From Eubacterium sp. (lineage in GTDB: Bacteria; Bacillota; Clostridia; Oscillospirales; Acutalibacteraceae): a DNA stretch of 11,843 bases. A program made the translations under genes and the position numbers. The notes beneath the pieces were generated by a model, which ran no database searches, was not told the origin of the DNA, and saw only the letters and a list, made by a program, of their open reading frames with translations. Shown in pieces: positions 1 through 4,712 of this stretch (positions are counted from its first letter, which is position 1; the number at the start of each line of letters is the position of its first letter). The DNA lies in NCBI GenBank assembly GCA_029059925.1, contig JAIDVA010000087.1, positions 1 to 11,843 of the forward strand, read 5' to 3'.

Positions 1-255
1 AAGGACATCGCCCCTGCAGCACCTGTTCATATTATTGTTGTACCGAAGGAGCATATTGAGTCTGCTAACGAAATCAATACAGATAACAGCAAATATGTTT
101 CAGCAATATTTGAGAAAATTCCTGAGATTGCAAAATCTCAGGGTATTGACTCTTACAGAATCATTAACAATTGCGGCGAGGATGCCGGACAGACGGTTAA
201 GCACCTTCATTTCCACATTCTTGGCGGTATGAAAATGGGAGAGAAAATCATATGA
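1..255 (+). CDS. HIT-family (histidine triad) nucleotide-binding protein, 3' end only
   Basis: The window opens inside this gene; 84 codons are visible before the TGA at 253-255. HIT proteins are small cytoplasmic hydrolases or transferases acting on nucleotide phosphoramidates and related purine nucleotides. The defining triad is seen as VKHLHFHILGG, with histidines at visible residues 68, 70 and 72; the last is the expected nucleophile. The preceding INNCGEDAGQTV stretch is also typical of bacterial HINT-type members. Roughly 30 N-terminal residues are missing, judged from the usual length of about 110-115. The stop overlaps the next gene's start (ATGA, 252-255), so the two are translationally coupled. 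Family assignment is firm; the physiological substrate is not known from sequence. Confidence 0.95.
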   Translation, partial: KDIAPAAPVHIIVVPKEHIESANEINTDNSKYVSAIFEKIPEIAKSQGIDSYRIINNCGEDAGQTVKHLHFHILGGMKMGEKII

Positions 256-794
256 GTGAGGAATTTTATACACTTAAAATAGCAGGGGTTGAACGTCAGC
301 TCAAGCGTTTTGCCGTGTCCGACAGTCTTGATATTGCCGCTTTCATTCTTTTCGGTGATGTTGAGCTTACCGAGGCTTGTGCCAAAGCACTGCTTGATAA
401 ATGCCCTGAGTTTGACTACATTGTTACACCCGAAGCGAAGTCCATTCCGCTTGCTTATGAAATGAGCAGAATCAGCGGAAAAAAGTACATAGTAGCACGC
501 AAGGCTGTTAAAGTGTATATGGACAATCCGATTGAATATACTGTAAGAAGCATTACGACTCAGAAAGAGCAGACACTCTATCTCGGCCACGAGGACGGCG
601 ATTTGCTTAAGGATAAGAAGATTCTGATACTTGATGATGTCATTTCAACAGGTGAGAGTCTCAAAGCTGTTATCGGTCTTGTAGAGGCTTTCGGTGGTAA
701 TATCGTTGCAAGTGTTGCACCTCTTGCTGAGGGGGACGCAGCTGACAGAACCGATATCGTATTCCTCGAAAAGCTCCCGCTTTTCTTTAAATAA
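252..794 (+). CDS. Type I phosphoribosyltransferase, adenine-PRTase-like
   Basis: A 180-residue cytoplasmic phosphoribosyltransferase. The PRPP-binding loop is plain at residues 124-136 (ILILDDVISTGES: hydrophobic strand, two acids, then the TGES phosphate loop). The upstream VTPEAKSIPLAYEMSR (59-73) and ISGKKYIVARK segments resemble adenine and xanthine phosphoribosyltransferases, which make AMP or XMP from free base and PRPP. The N-terminal 50 residues are less typical, so a regulatory or divergent PRTase remains possible, and apt is not assigned. The start overlaps the HIT stop by four bases, with a GGGAG ribosome binding site at 238-242, so it depends on upstream transcription. Pairing with a purine-nucleotide HIT protein suggests purine salvage; that is inference. 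A hairpin terminator follows. Confidence 0.88.
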   Translation: MSEEFYTLKIAGVERQLKRFAVSDSLDIAAFILFGDVELTEACAKALLDKCPEFDYIVTPEAKSIPLAYEMSRISGKKYIVARKAVKVYMDNPIEYTVRSITTQKEQTLYLGHEDGDLLKDKKILILDDVISTGESLKAVIGLVEAFGGNIVASVAPLAEGDAADRTDIVFLEKLPLFFK

Positions 795-806
795 AGTATG
801 AATTAA

Positions 807-833
807 AAGCCTGAAGGTTAATCCTTCAGGCTT
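807..833. terminator. Bidirectional hairpin terminator between PRTase and orphan gene
   Basis: A perfect 11-bp stem (AAGCCTGAAGG / CCTTCAGGCTT) with a TTAAT loop sits 12 bases after the PRTase stop and 17 bases beyond the end of the convergent minus-strand gene. The minus-strand reading continues into TTTT AATTC; the plus-strand tail (GTTCTATCTTATT) is only moderately T-rich. It probably ends transcription from both sides. Confidence 0.8.
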
Positions 834-850
834 GTTCTATCTTATTATGA

Positions 851-1087
851 CTATTTGTAATTGTGACCCTCTTCAACAATGTATATATCTGTATATTCGT
901 CACATTTTAAATGACCTATGTCATCGTGAACACTATCATATAATTCCTCAAAAAGCCTTTTTGATTTTTTCGAAATGTCATTGTCATTGACTAATAATGC
1001 ACGTATTGCTGATAATGCGTCACCCAAAATATATAGTCTGGTGTTGTCAAATCTTTTTGCAAGTATTTCATTCTTAAACTCTTTCAT
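851..1087 (-). CDS. Small orphan protein, 78 aa, function unknown
   Basis: An unrecognised soluble protein of 78 residues, rich in charged residues, with no membrane segment and no familiar motif. A good ribosome binding site (AGAGGA, 7-8 bases before the ATG) and a terminator just past its stop argue that it is a real gene. It looks mostly helical from residue 1 to about 60 (KEFKNEILAKRF, LGDALSAIRALL, SKRLFEELYDSV) and ends with a short strand-like segment (TDIYIVEEG). It lies downstream of, and in the same direction as, the ribbon-helix-helix gene, but a terminator-like hairpin separates them, so it may have its own promoter. The gene size and RHH neighbour invite a toxin-antitoxin reading, but nothing in the protein shows toxin activity. 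Confidence 0.65.
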   Translation of the reverse strand: MKEFKNEILAKRFDNTRLYILGDALSAIRALLVNDNDISKKSKRLFEELYDSVHDDIGHLKCDEYTDIYIVEEGHNYK

Positions 1088-1119
1088 AGTTCATTCCTCT
1101 GTAATTTTATTAGTTTTGC

Positions 1120-1148
1120 TTGAAATAAATCTGTAAAGAGTGTATAAT
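1120..1148 (+). promoter_or_regulatory. Sigma-A promoter of candidate small RNA
   Basis: TTGAAA (1120-1125), a 17-base spacer, then a perfect TATAAT (1143-1148). No open reading frame with a ribosome binding site follows; a hairpin terminator occurs about 40-85 bases later. The -10 lies in a short dyad (GTGTA 1142-1146 / TACAC 1154-1158). Confidence 0.65.
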
Positions 1149-1154
1149 AAATTT

Positions 1155-1239
1155 ACACATACGGATTTATTTCTTATGTGTGGGAAAAGGGCAGTGTGTT
1201 TTTGTTTGGAGACTTGGCACACTGTTCTTTTTTATTTTT
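1155..1239 (+). ncRNA. Candidate small RNA, about 85 nt, antisense to the RHH gene's 3' end
   Basis: The predicted transcript starts near 1155, seven bases after a perfect -10, and ends at a T-rich tract near 1239. It would fold into two hairpins: a 5' stem ACACATA / TATGTGT (1155-1161 with 1175-1181, 13-base loop) and a terminator stem from 1185 to 1231. No plausible start codon with a ribosome binding site lies inside. Its 3' end overlaps the last codons of the minus-strand RHH gene (from 1232), and its 5' end lies opposite the leader of the 78-residue orphan. It could therefore be a cis-antisense RNA to either gene or act elsewhere. No known RNA family was recognised; the call rests on promoter, terminator and structure only. 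Confidence 0.45.
1185..1239 (+). terminator. Rho-independent terminator of the candidate small RNA
   Basis: A 14-bp stem (AAAAGGGCAGTGTG 1185-1198 with CACACTGTTCTTTT 1218-1231, two G-T wobbles) encloses a 19-base loop and is followed by TATTTTT. On the minus strand the same hairpin runs into CCCTTTTCCC, so it may also weakly terminate the RHH transcript, just past its stop at 1232. Confidence 0.6.
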
Positions 1240-1399
1240 CCAAAAGCATTGCAATCCCTTGTCTTATTGCTTCGGCACGCTTTATGCCGTTTGCTTCACA
1301 GTATGACTGTAGTTTTTCATTGGTTATTTCATCAATGCGAACTTTAATGTCAATACATTTTGGGTTTTCAGCCTTTGGTCTACCCGTTATTGGACTCAC
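1232..1399 (-). CDS. Ribbon-helix-helix (CopG/Arc-type) DNA-binding protein, GTG start
   Basis: A 55-residue protein starting at GTG (1397-1399), with a GAGGTGAT ribosome binding site immediately upstream. The opening MSPITGRPKAENPK is a basic tail characteristic of a common Clostridia RHH family, often annotated as antitoxin. It is followed by the DNA-contacting strand CIDIKVRID (residues 15-23), then helix 1 (EITNEKLQSYCEAN) and helix 2 (KRAEAIRQGIAMLLEK). Such proteins bind operators as dimers of the ribbon fold. Its own promoter carries a perfect 11-bp inverted repeat, consistent with autorepression. The opposite strand is also open (1140-1448), but only as a shadow of this gene. No classical toxin partner is adjacent. 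The gene is confident; the antitoxin role is not. Confidence 0.85.
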   Translation of the reverse strand: MSPITGRPKAENPKCIDIKVRIDEITNEKLQSYCEANGIKRAEAIRQGIAMLLEK

Positions 1400-1413
1400 T
1401 TTATCACCTCGCT

Positions 1414-1457
1414 TTTTTGAGGTCCATAGTTTTATTATAATGAATTGACCTCAAAAA
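1414..1457. promoter_or_regulatory. Inverted-repeat operator around the RHH promoter
   Basis: TTTTTGAGGTC (1414-1424) and GACCTCAAAAA (1447-1457) are perfect inverted copies, 11 bp each, separated by 22 bases. Centre-to-centre spacing is 33 bp, about three helical turns, so both arms face the same side of DNA. One arm covers the spacer between -35 and -10 and the other covers the first transcribed bases of the RHH gene, the usual arrangement for autorepression. The outer arm also covers the putative -35 of the divergent ldh gene. Confidence 0.65.
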
Positions 1458-1462
1458 GTCAA
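1434..1462 (-). promoter_or_regulatory. Consensus sigma-A promoter of the RHH gene
   Basis: Read on the minus strand: TTGACT (1462-1457), a spacer of exactly 17 bases, then TATAAT (1439-1434). The predicted start is near 1427, leaving a leader of about 28 bases. One arm of the flanking inverted repeat lies inside the spacer. Confidence 0.8.
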
Positions 1463-1474
1463 TATGTTTTATAA
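1445..1474 (+). promoter_or_regulatory. Possible ldh promoter, overlapping the RHH operator
   Basis: TTGACC (1445-1450), 18 bases, then TTATAA (1469-1474). The -10 is weak and other AT-rich choices exist between 1469 and 1485, so the position is tentative. It would give a leader of about 50 bases containing the hairpin at 1493-1528. Confidence 0.4.
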
Positions 1475-1492
1475 AAATTATATTTAAGAATT

Positions 1493-1528
1493 ATCACCCA
1501 AGAGTTGGTAATAATACTCTTGGGTGAT
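1493..1528 (+). promoter_or_regulatory. Leader hairpin sequestering the ldh ribosome binding site
   Basis: ATCACCCAAGAGT (1493-1505) pairs perfectly with ACTCTTGGGTGAT (1516-1528) across a 10-base loop. The right arm contains GGGTGAT, the only Shine-Dalgarno-like sequence for ldh, four to six bases before the ATG at 1532. Folded, the site is occluded. The stem runs straight into TTTTATGTTT, so it also resembles a short intrinsic terminator; no other gene end is near on the plus strand. Confidence 0.6.
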
Positions 1529-1531
1529 TTT

Positions 1532-2476
1532 ATGTTTAAGGATAATAAAAAGGTTGTTATCGTTGGTGTAGGCATGGTCGGAATGAGCTATGCCTATGCA
1601 CTTTTAAATCAGAATATTTGTGATGAGCTGGTGCTTGTTGATATTAACAAGGAACGTGCAAAGGGAGAGGCAATGGACCTCTCACACGGTCTGCCGTTTG
1701 CGCCAAGCTCTATGAAAATTAAATCGGATGATTACTCTGCCTGCTCTGACGCCGATTTGGTTGTGATATGTGCAGGTGCACCGCAGGAGGAGGGAGAGAG
1801 CAGACGTGATTTGCTCCAGAAAAATTATAAGGTTTTTAAGTCTATTGTGGATCCGATTGTTACAAGTGGCTTTAACGGTGTATTCCTTGTTGCGTCAAAC
1901 CCTGTTGATGTTATGACACAGCTTGTTTATCATCTTTCGGGTTTTCCTGCTAACAGAGTGTTTGGTTCCGGTACTGCTCTTGATTCTGCAAGGCTCAGGC
2001 ATATGATGAGTGATTATTTTAAGATTAATCCGAGAAATGTGCACGCCTATGTTATCGGTGAACATGGTGATTCTGAATTTGTTGCATGGAGTAATGCAGC
2101 CATTTCCGTCAATCCGCTTTGCTCATTGGAAGGTAGATATCCCAATTTAATGGAGGATATGCAGAATATCGCTGTAGAGGTCAGGGAATCTGCCTATGAA
2201 ATCATCAAGGCAAAGCGCGCAACCTATTATGGAATAGGAATGGTGCTTGCAAGACTTACAAGAGCAATACTTTTTGATGAGAATTCAATATTTACAGTGT
2301 CGGCATATCTTAAGGGAGAATATGGCGAGCAGGGGATATATGTTGGTGTTCCGTCAGTTGTGAATCATAATGGTGTGCGTGAAATCCTGCAAATGAATCT
2401 GAATGATGATGAGCAGGAAAAGTTTAAACAGTCATGCAGTATTCTCAGAGAGATGAAGGATGAAATCGGAATATAA
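1532..2476 (+). CDS. ldh: L-lactate dehydrogenase (NAD-dependent)
   Basis: A cytoplasmic enzyme of 314 residues that reduces pyruvate to L-lactate and re-oxidises NADH during fermentation. Seen in order: the Rossmann loop VGVGMVG near the N-terminus, the NAD-ribose aspartate in LVLVDIN, and the substrate loop APQEEGESR. The glutamine in that loop is the lactate-type residue; malate dehydrogenases carry arginine there. SNPVDV, LDSARLR (relay aspartate and substrate-binding arginine) and GEHGDSE (catalytic histidine) follow. The length is normal. The ATG at 1532 is chosen because it matches the family N-terminus and follows GGGTGAT; an in-frame TTG at 1505 would add nine atypical residues and lies inside the hairpin. 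The divergent RHH gene shares the promoter region. Rex, a common repressor of ldh, is encoded nearby, but no clear Rex site was found here. Confidence 0.97.
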   Translation: MFKDNKKVVIVGVGMVGMSYAYALLNQNICDELVLVDINKERAKGEAMDLSHGLPFAPSSMKIKSDDYSACSDADLVVICAGAPQEEGESRRDLLQKNYKVFKSIVDPIVTSGFNGVFLVASNPVDVMTQLVYHLSGFPANRVFGSGTALDSARLRHMMSDYFKINPRNVHAYVIGEHGDSEFVAWSNAAISVNPLCSLEGRYPNLMEDMQNIAVEVRESAYEIIKAKRATYYGIGMVLARLTRAILFDENSIFTVSAYLKGEYGEQGIYVGVPSVVNHNGVREILQMNLNDDEQEKFKQSCSILREMKDEIGI

Positions 2477-2488
2477 ATTATCGTTTAG

Positions 2489-2559
2489 CGTAGGGGCGAA
2501 CATTGTTCGCCCGTGGGCACAACGATAATGTTGGCGGGCGCACGCTGTTTGCCCCTACG
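2489..2559. repeat. GC-rich nested palindromic repeat (MITE/REP-like), about 71 bp
   Basis: The element is bounded by near-perfect terminal inverted repeats, CGTAGGGGCGAACA (2489-2502) and TGTTTGCCCCTACG (2546-2559), 13 of 14 bases matching. Inside are a 19-base palindrome, GGGCGAACATTGTTCGCCC (2494-2512), and a second stem, CGCCCG (2509-2514) / CGGGCG (2535-2540), around CAAC GATAAT GTTG. The GTAGGGGCG end is familiar from dispersed intergenic repeats in Clostridia genomes, but copy number cannot be seen here. It is markedly more GC-rich than its flanks and lies just after ldh. No coding capacity and no T-tract. Confidence 0.65.
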
Positions 2560-2590
2560 AACCACGTTATCTATACTTATGCAGGATGCG

Positions 2591-2610
2591 ATGGGCATTG
2601 TTCCCTACAA
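2591..2610. repeat. Decayed fragment resembling the same repeat
   Basis: ATGGGCATTGTTCCCTACAA shares the core (GGGC..ATTGTTC..CCCTAC) of the neighbouring element's arms, but with deletions. It is probably an eroded copy or broken end. The remaining sequence to 2640 holds no recognisable feature. Confidence 0.35.
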
Positions 2611-2659
2611 TTGTTTTGCCGGTACTTGCTAATATAATTTATTATTTACAAAATATCTA

Positions 2660-2688
2660 TTTAATATCTGCTCGCATTATGATATAAT
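2660..2688 (+). promoter_or_regulatory. Extended -10 promoter for signal peptidase I
   Basis: A perfect TATAAT (2683-2688) is preceded by TG one base upstream (2680-2681), the extended -10 form. It compensates for a weak -35 (TTTAAT, 2660-2665) at 17-base spacing. The predicted start is near 2695, leaving a leader of about 27 bases. Confidence 0.65.
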
Positions 2689-2721
2689 ACCTATATTATA
2701 AATAATCATCGGAGTGCAGAT

Positions 2722-3291
2722 ATGTCAAAAGATAAAAACACACAAAAAGCCCAAAAGCCCAAAAGTCTTATAAGTGAAATAATGGGGACTTTAATTCCTA
2801 TTGCACTTGCCGTTATTGTAGCAATACTTCTTAAAACCTTTGTGTTTGCGAATGCAGTTGTTCCAACCGGTTCGATGCTCAATACGATTCAGGAGGGTGA
2901 CAGGATTATCGCAAGTCGTCTTGCCTATAATAATGAAGACCCTCAGAGATATGATGTTGTTATTTTTAAAAATCCTGACAATGAGGAACAGATTTTTGTA
3001 AAAAGAGTTATCGGTCTTCCGGGAGAGACGGTAGAGATTGTTAATGGTGTTGTATATGTAACAAAAGCAGATGACTCGGTTGTTCAGCTTGATGACAGCT
3101 TTATCACCAATTGTGAGCCTATTGGTGATTTCGGACCCTTTAATGTTCCGGAAGATTGTTATTTTATGCTTGGCGATAACAGGAATACAAGCCATGATTC
3201 TCGTTTTTGGACGAATAAATATGTACACAAGGATAAAATTCTTGGTAAGGTGATGTTTAAGTATTTCCCAAGCTTTGGCACAATTCAATAA
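2722..3291 (+). CDS. lepB: Signal peptidase I
   Basis: A membrane-anchored serine protease of 189 residues that removes signal peptides from exported proteins on the outer face of the membrane. After a basic cytoplasmic tail (residues 1-20, rich in lysine) comes one membrane span at about 21-44. The catalytic serine lies in PTGSML (Ser51) and the general-base lysine in FVKRVIGLPGE (Lys94). The conserved box GDNRNTSHDSR is at 151-161. A single span and this length are typical of Gram-positive SipS-type enzymes. GGAG at 2711-2714 lies seven bases before the ATG. It appears monocistronic: its own extended -10 promoter precedes it and a strong hairpin terminator follows. Confidence 0.97.
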   Translation: MSKDKNTQKAQKPKSLISEIMGTLIPIALAVIVAILLKTFVFANAVVPTGSMLNTIQEGDRIIASRLAYNNEDPQRYDVVIFKNPDNEEQIFVKRVIGLPGETVEIVNGVVYVTKADDSVVQLDDSFITNCEPIGDFGPFNVPEDCYFMLGDNRNTSHDSRFWTNKYVHKDKILGKVMFKYFPSFGTIQ

Positions 3292-3304
3292 GCTTTGTAT
3301 AAAG

Positions 3305-3342
3305 TTAAAGGCGATGTCTCTTTTCAGAGACATCGCCTTTAG
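3305..3342. terminator. Strong bidirectional terminator between lepB and the rex operon
   Basis: A perfect 14-bp stem (AAAGGCGATGTCTC 3307-3320 / GAGACATCGCCTTT 3327-3340) with a TTTTCA loop; T3306-A3341 extends it by one pair. Stem-flanking T and A runs on both sides suit it to end lepB on the plus strand and the convergent four-gene operon on the minus strand. Confidence 0.88.
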
Positions 3343-3347
3343 TTAAT

Positions 3348-4037
3348 TTATTCGTTATTATCCATTATGTATGAGCCGTCATTCATAATCGCAATTGCCA
3401 AATCACCATATTTATAAAAGCGTTTAACTGTATTGGTAAAATTAAGATAGTCAGAAACAGTATAATTATTACCGTCAATTCTTCTGACCTTATTATTATC
3501 ACAGCATACATATAAATCGCCGTTATCATAGCAGATGTGACTTGGATTTATAAAGGTTTGAGCATCAATACCGCCGATTCTTAAATCAACCTTCATATTC
3601 TGTGCTGAATATCTTATAACACAGTTTTCTTCAGGACATACACTCCAGAAATATTTTCCTTCAAGTGCAAGACATTTTATCGGTTTTTCGTGATAATCAA
3701 ATGCTCCGCTCCATTCAAGCTCACCCTCGCGGTCAAATATACCTGCCTCGCCGTTAGGATAAATTGCAAGCACACGTCTGTCATACAGTACAGCAGCATC
3801 ACACTGAACAAAATTAGGTATAATTTCGCTTATTCTTTTGAAATTAGCACCGAATTTTTTTAATAGATAAGCACTTTTGGTTAAAACATCAACGCTTTTA
3901 CTTTTGAAATCAACTACTGAATACTGCACCTTATATTGATTGGGATTAGTAAGCAGAGGCAGTTTTTCTACAACGATTACAGAGCCCTCACTATATTTGA
4001 TTACATCAACAATTTCCTTTGAAGTGATTTTCTGCAA
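3348..4037 (-). CDS. Uncharacterised propeller-like protein downstream of rex, TTG start
   Basis: A 229-residue protein with no signal peptide or membrane span, so cytoplasmic. I do not recognise the family. It contains repeated units of about 35-45 residues in which a short strand pair is followed by an acidic or asparagine turn and another strand. Examples lie near 81-113 (LAIYPNGEAGIFDREGELEW), 122-155, 165-198 (NGDLYVCCDNNKVRRID) and 203-229 (YGDLAIAIMNDGSYIMD). This pattern resembles NHL or WD-type beta-propeller blades, though 229 residues allow only about five. The start is TTG, with GGAGG eight bases upstream inside the end of rex; only three bases separate it from the rex stop. It is almost certainly co-translated with rex, suggesting a link to redox or central carbon control, which is inference. 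Confidence 0.75.
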   Translation of the reverse strand: MQKITSKEIVDVIKYSEGSVIVVEKLPLLTNPNQYKVQYSVVDFKSKSVDVLTKSAYLLKKFGANFKRISEIIPNFVQCDAAVLYDRRVLAIYPNGEAGIFDREGELEWSGAFDYHEKPIKCLALEGKYFWSVCPEENCVIRYSAQNMKVDLRIGGIDAQTFINPSHICYDNGDLYVCCDNNKVRRIDGNNYTVSDYLNFTNTVKRFYKYGDLAIAIMNDGSYIMDNNE

Positions 4038-4040
4038 GAG

Positions 4041-4691
4041 TTATTCCTCCATTTCTGCAAAGGTTGTGTTTGTAAGGTAGCCTAGTGTCAGCAAGCTATC
4101 TGTAAGATGTACATTTTCAACCAGTACCTCCGGATGTGCCATTGCAATATCAAAATTGGAAAAGTTCCAGAAGCTCTTGATTCCAACCTTGACAAGTAAA
4201 TCTGTAATTTCTCTCATATCATTTGATGGTATACAGGTTACAGCACATACAGGCTCATTATCAATGCAGAAATTTTCAATATAGTTTATATGCCTTACAG
4301 GGATACCCTTAATCATATTACCGCAAAGTGCTTCATTTTTATCAAAAATTCCGATTAATTTAAAGCCGCTGTTTTTATTGAAAATTTTGTTTGTTACAGC
4401 CTTGCCGAGATTACCTGCGCCTATAAGAATTGTTTTAATCTCATTGTTAACGCAAAGTATTTCGCCGATTTTATCATAAAGCTCAGGTACGTTGTAGCCG
4501 TAACCCTGCTGACCAAAGCCGCCGAAGCAGTTAAAGTCATGCCTAATCTGAGATGCGGTTAAACCCATTCTTGCAGCAAGCTCTTTTGAGCTTATACGAA
4601 TAATACCGTTTTCTTTAAGTGTTCTTAAAAAACGGTAGTAGCGGGGGAGTCGTTTAATAACGGATATTGAAATATCTTCCTTTGCAGACAT
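4041..4691 (-). CDS. rex: Redox-sensing transcriptional repressor Rex
   Basis: A cytoplasmic homodimeric repressor of 216 residues that senses the NADH/NAD+ ratio and releases its operators when NADH rises, derepressing fermentative genes. The winged-helix DNA-binding domain spans about 1-75 and includes VIKRLPRYYRFLRTL, SSKELAARMGLTASQIRHD and the family motif FGGFGQQGYGYNV. The Rossmann domain follows, with GAGNLG at 91-96 and an adenosine-binding aspartate in IFDKNE (Asp117). FWNFSNFDI matches the usual position of the conserved (N)FxP segment, although the proline is absent. The C-terminal helix swaps between subunits in this family. GAGGA lies seven bases before the ATG. The gene starts 21 bases after icd, so it is cotranscribed and probably autoregulated through the operon promoter. 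Confidence 0.96.
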   Translation of the reverse strand: MSAKEDISISVIKRLPRYYRFLRTLKENGIIRISSKELAARMGLTASQIRHDFNCFGGFGQQGYGYNVPELYDKIGEILCVNNEIKTILIGAGNLGKAVTNKIFNKNSGFKLIGIFDKNEALCGNMIKGIPVRHINYIENFCIDNEPVCAVTCIPSNDMREITDLLVKVGIKSFWNFSNFDIAMAHPEVLVENVHLTDSLLTLGYLTNTTFAEMEE

Positions 4692-4712
4692 TATAATTTC
4701 CTCTTTTTCAGA

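Noticed and set aside
207..590. Minus-strand open frame over the HIT and phosphoribosyltransferase genes
   Set aside because: No ribosome binding site or recognisable motif, and it runs antisense to two recognised protein families.
1140..1448. Plus-strand open frame of 102 codons with hydrophobic-looking residues
   Set aside because: It is the opposite strand of the RHH gene and its operator, has no ribosome binding site, and the RHH protein on the minus strand matches a known fold.
1464..1481. Possible Rex operator upstream of ldh (ATGTTTTATAAAAATTAT)
   Set aside because: Only the left half resembles the consensus; the right half matches poorly, so no Rex control of ldh is claimed.
1505..1531. 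Earlier in-frame TTG start for ldh
   Set aside because: It would add nine residues before the conserved N-terminus, has no ribosome binding site, and lies within the hairpin arm and loop.
2489..2559. Palindromic element read as the ldh terminator
   Set aside because: Neither strand has a T-tract after the stem, and its terminal inverted repeats and nested palindromes fit a dispersed repeat better.
2791..3333. Minus-strand open frame of 180 codons across signal peptidase I
   Set aside because: It begins inside the terminator region and is fully antisense to a gene with all catalytic residues; the composition is that of a shadow frame.
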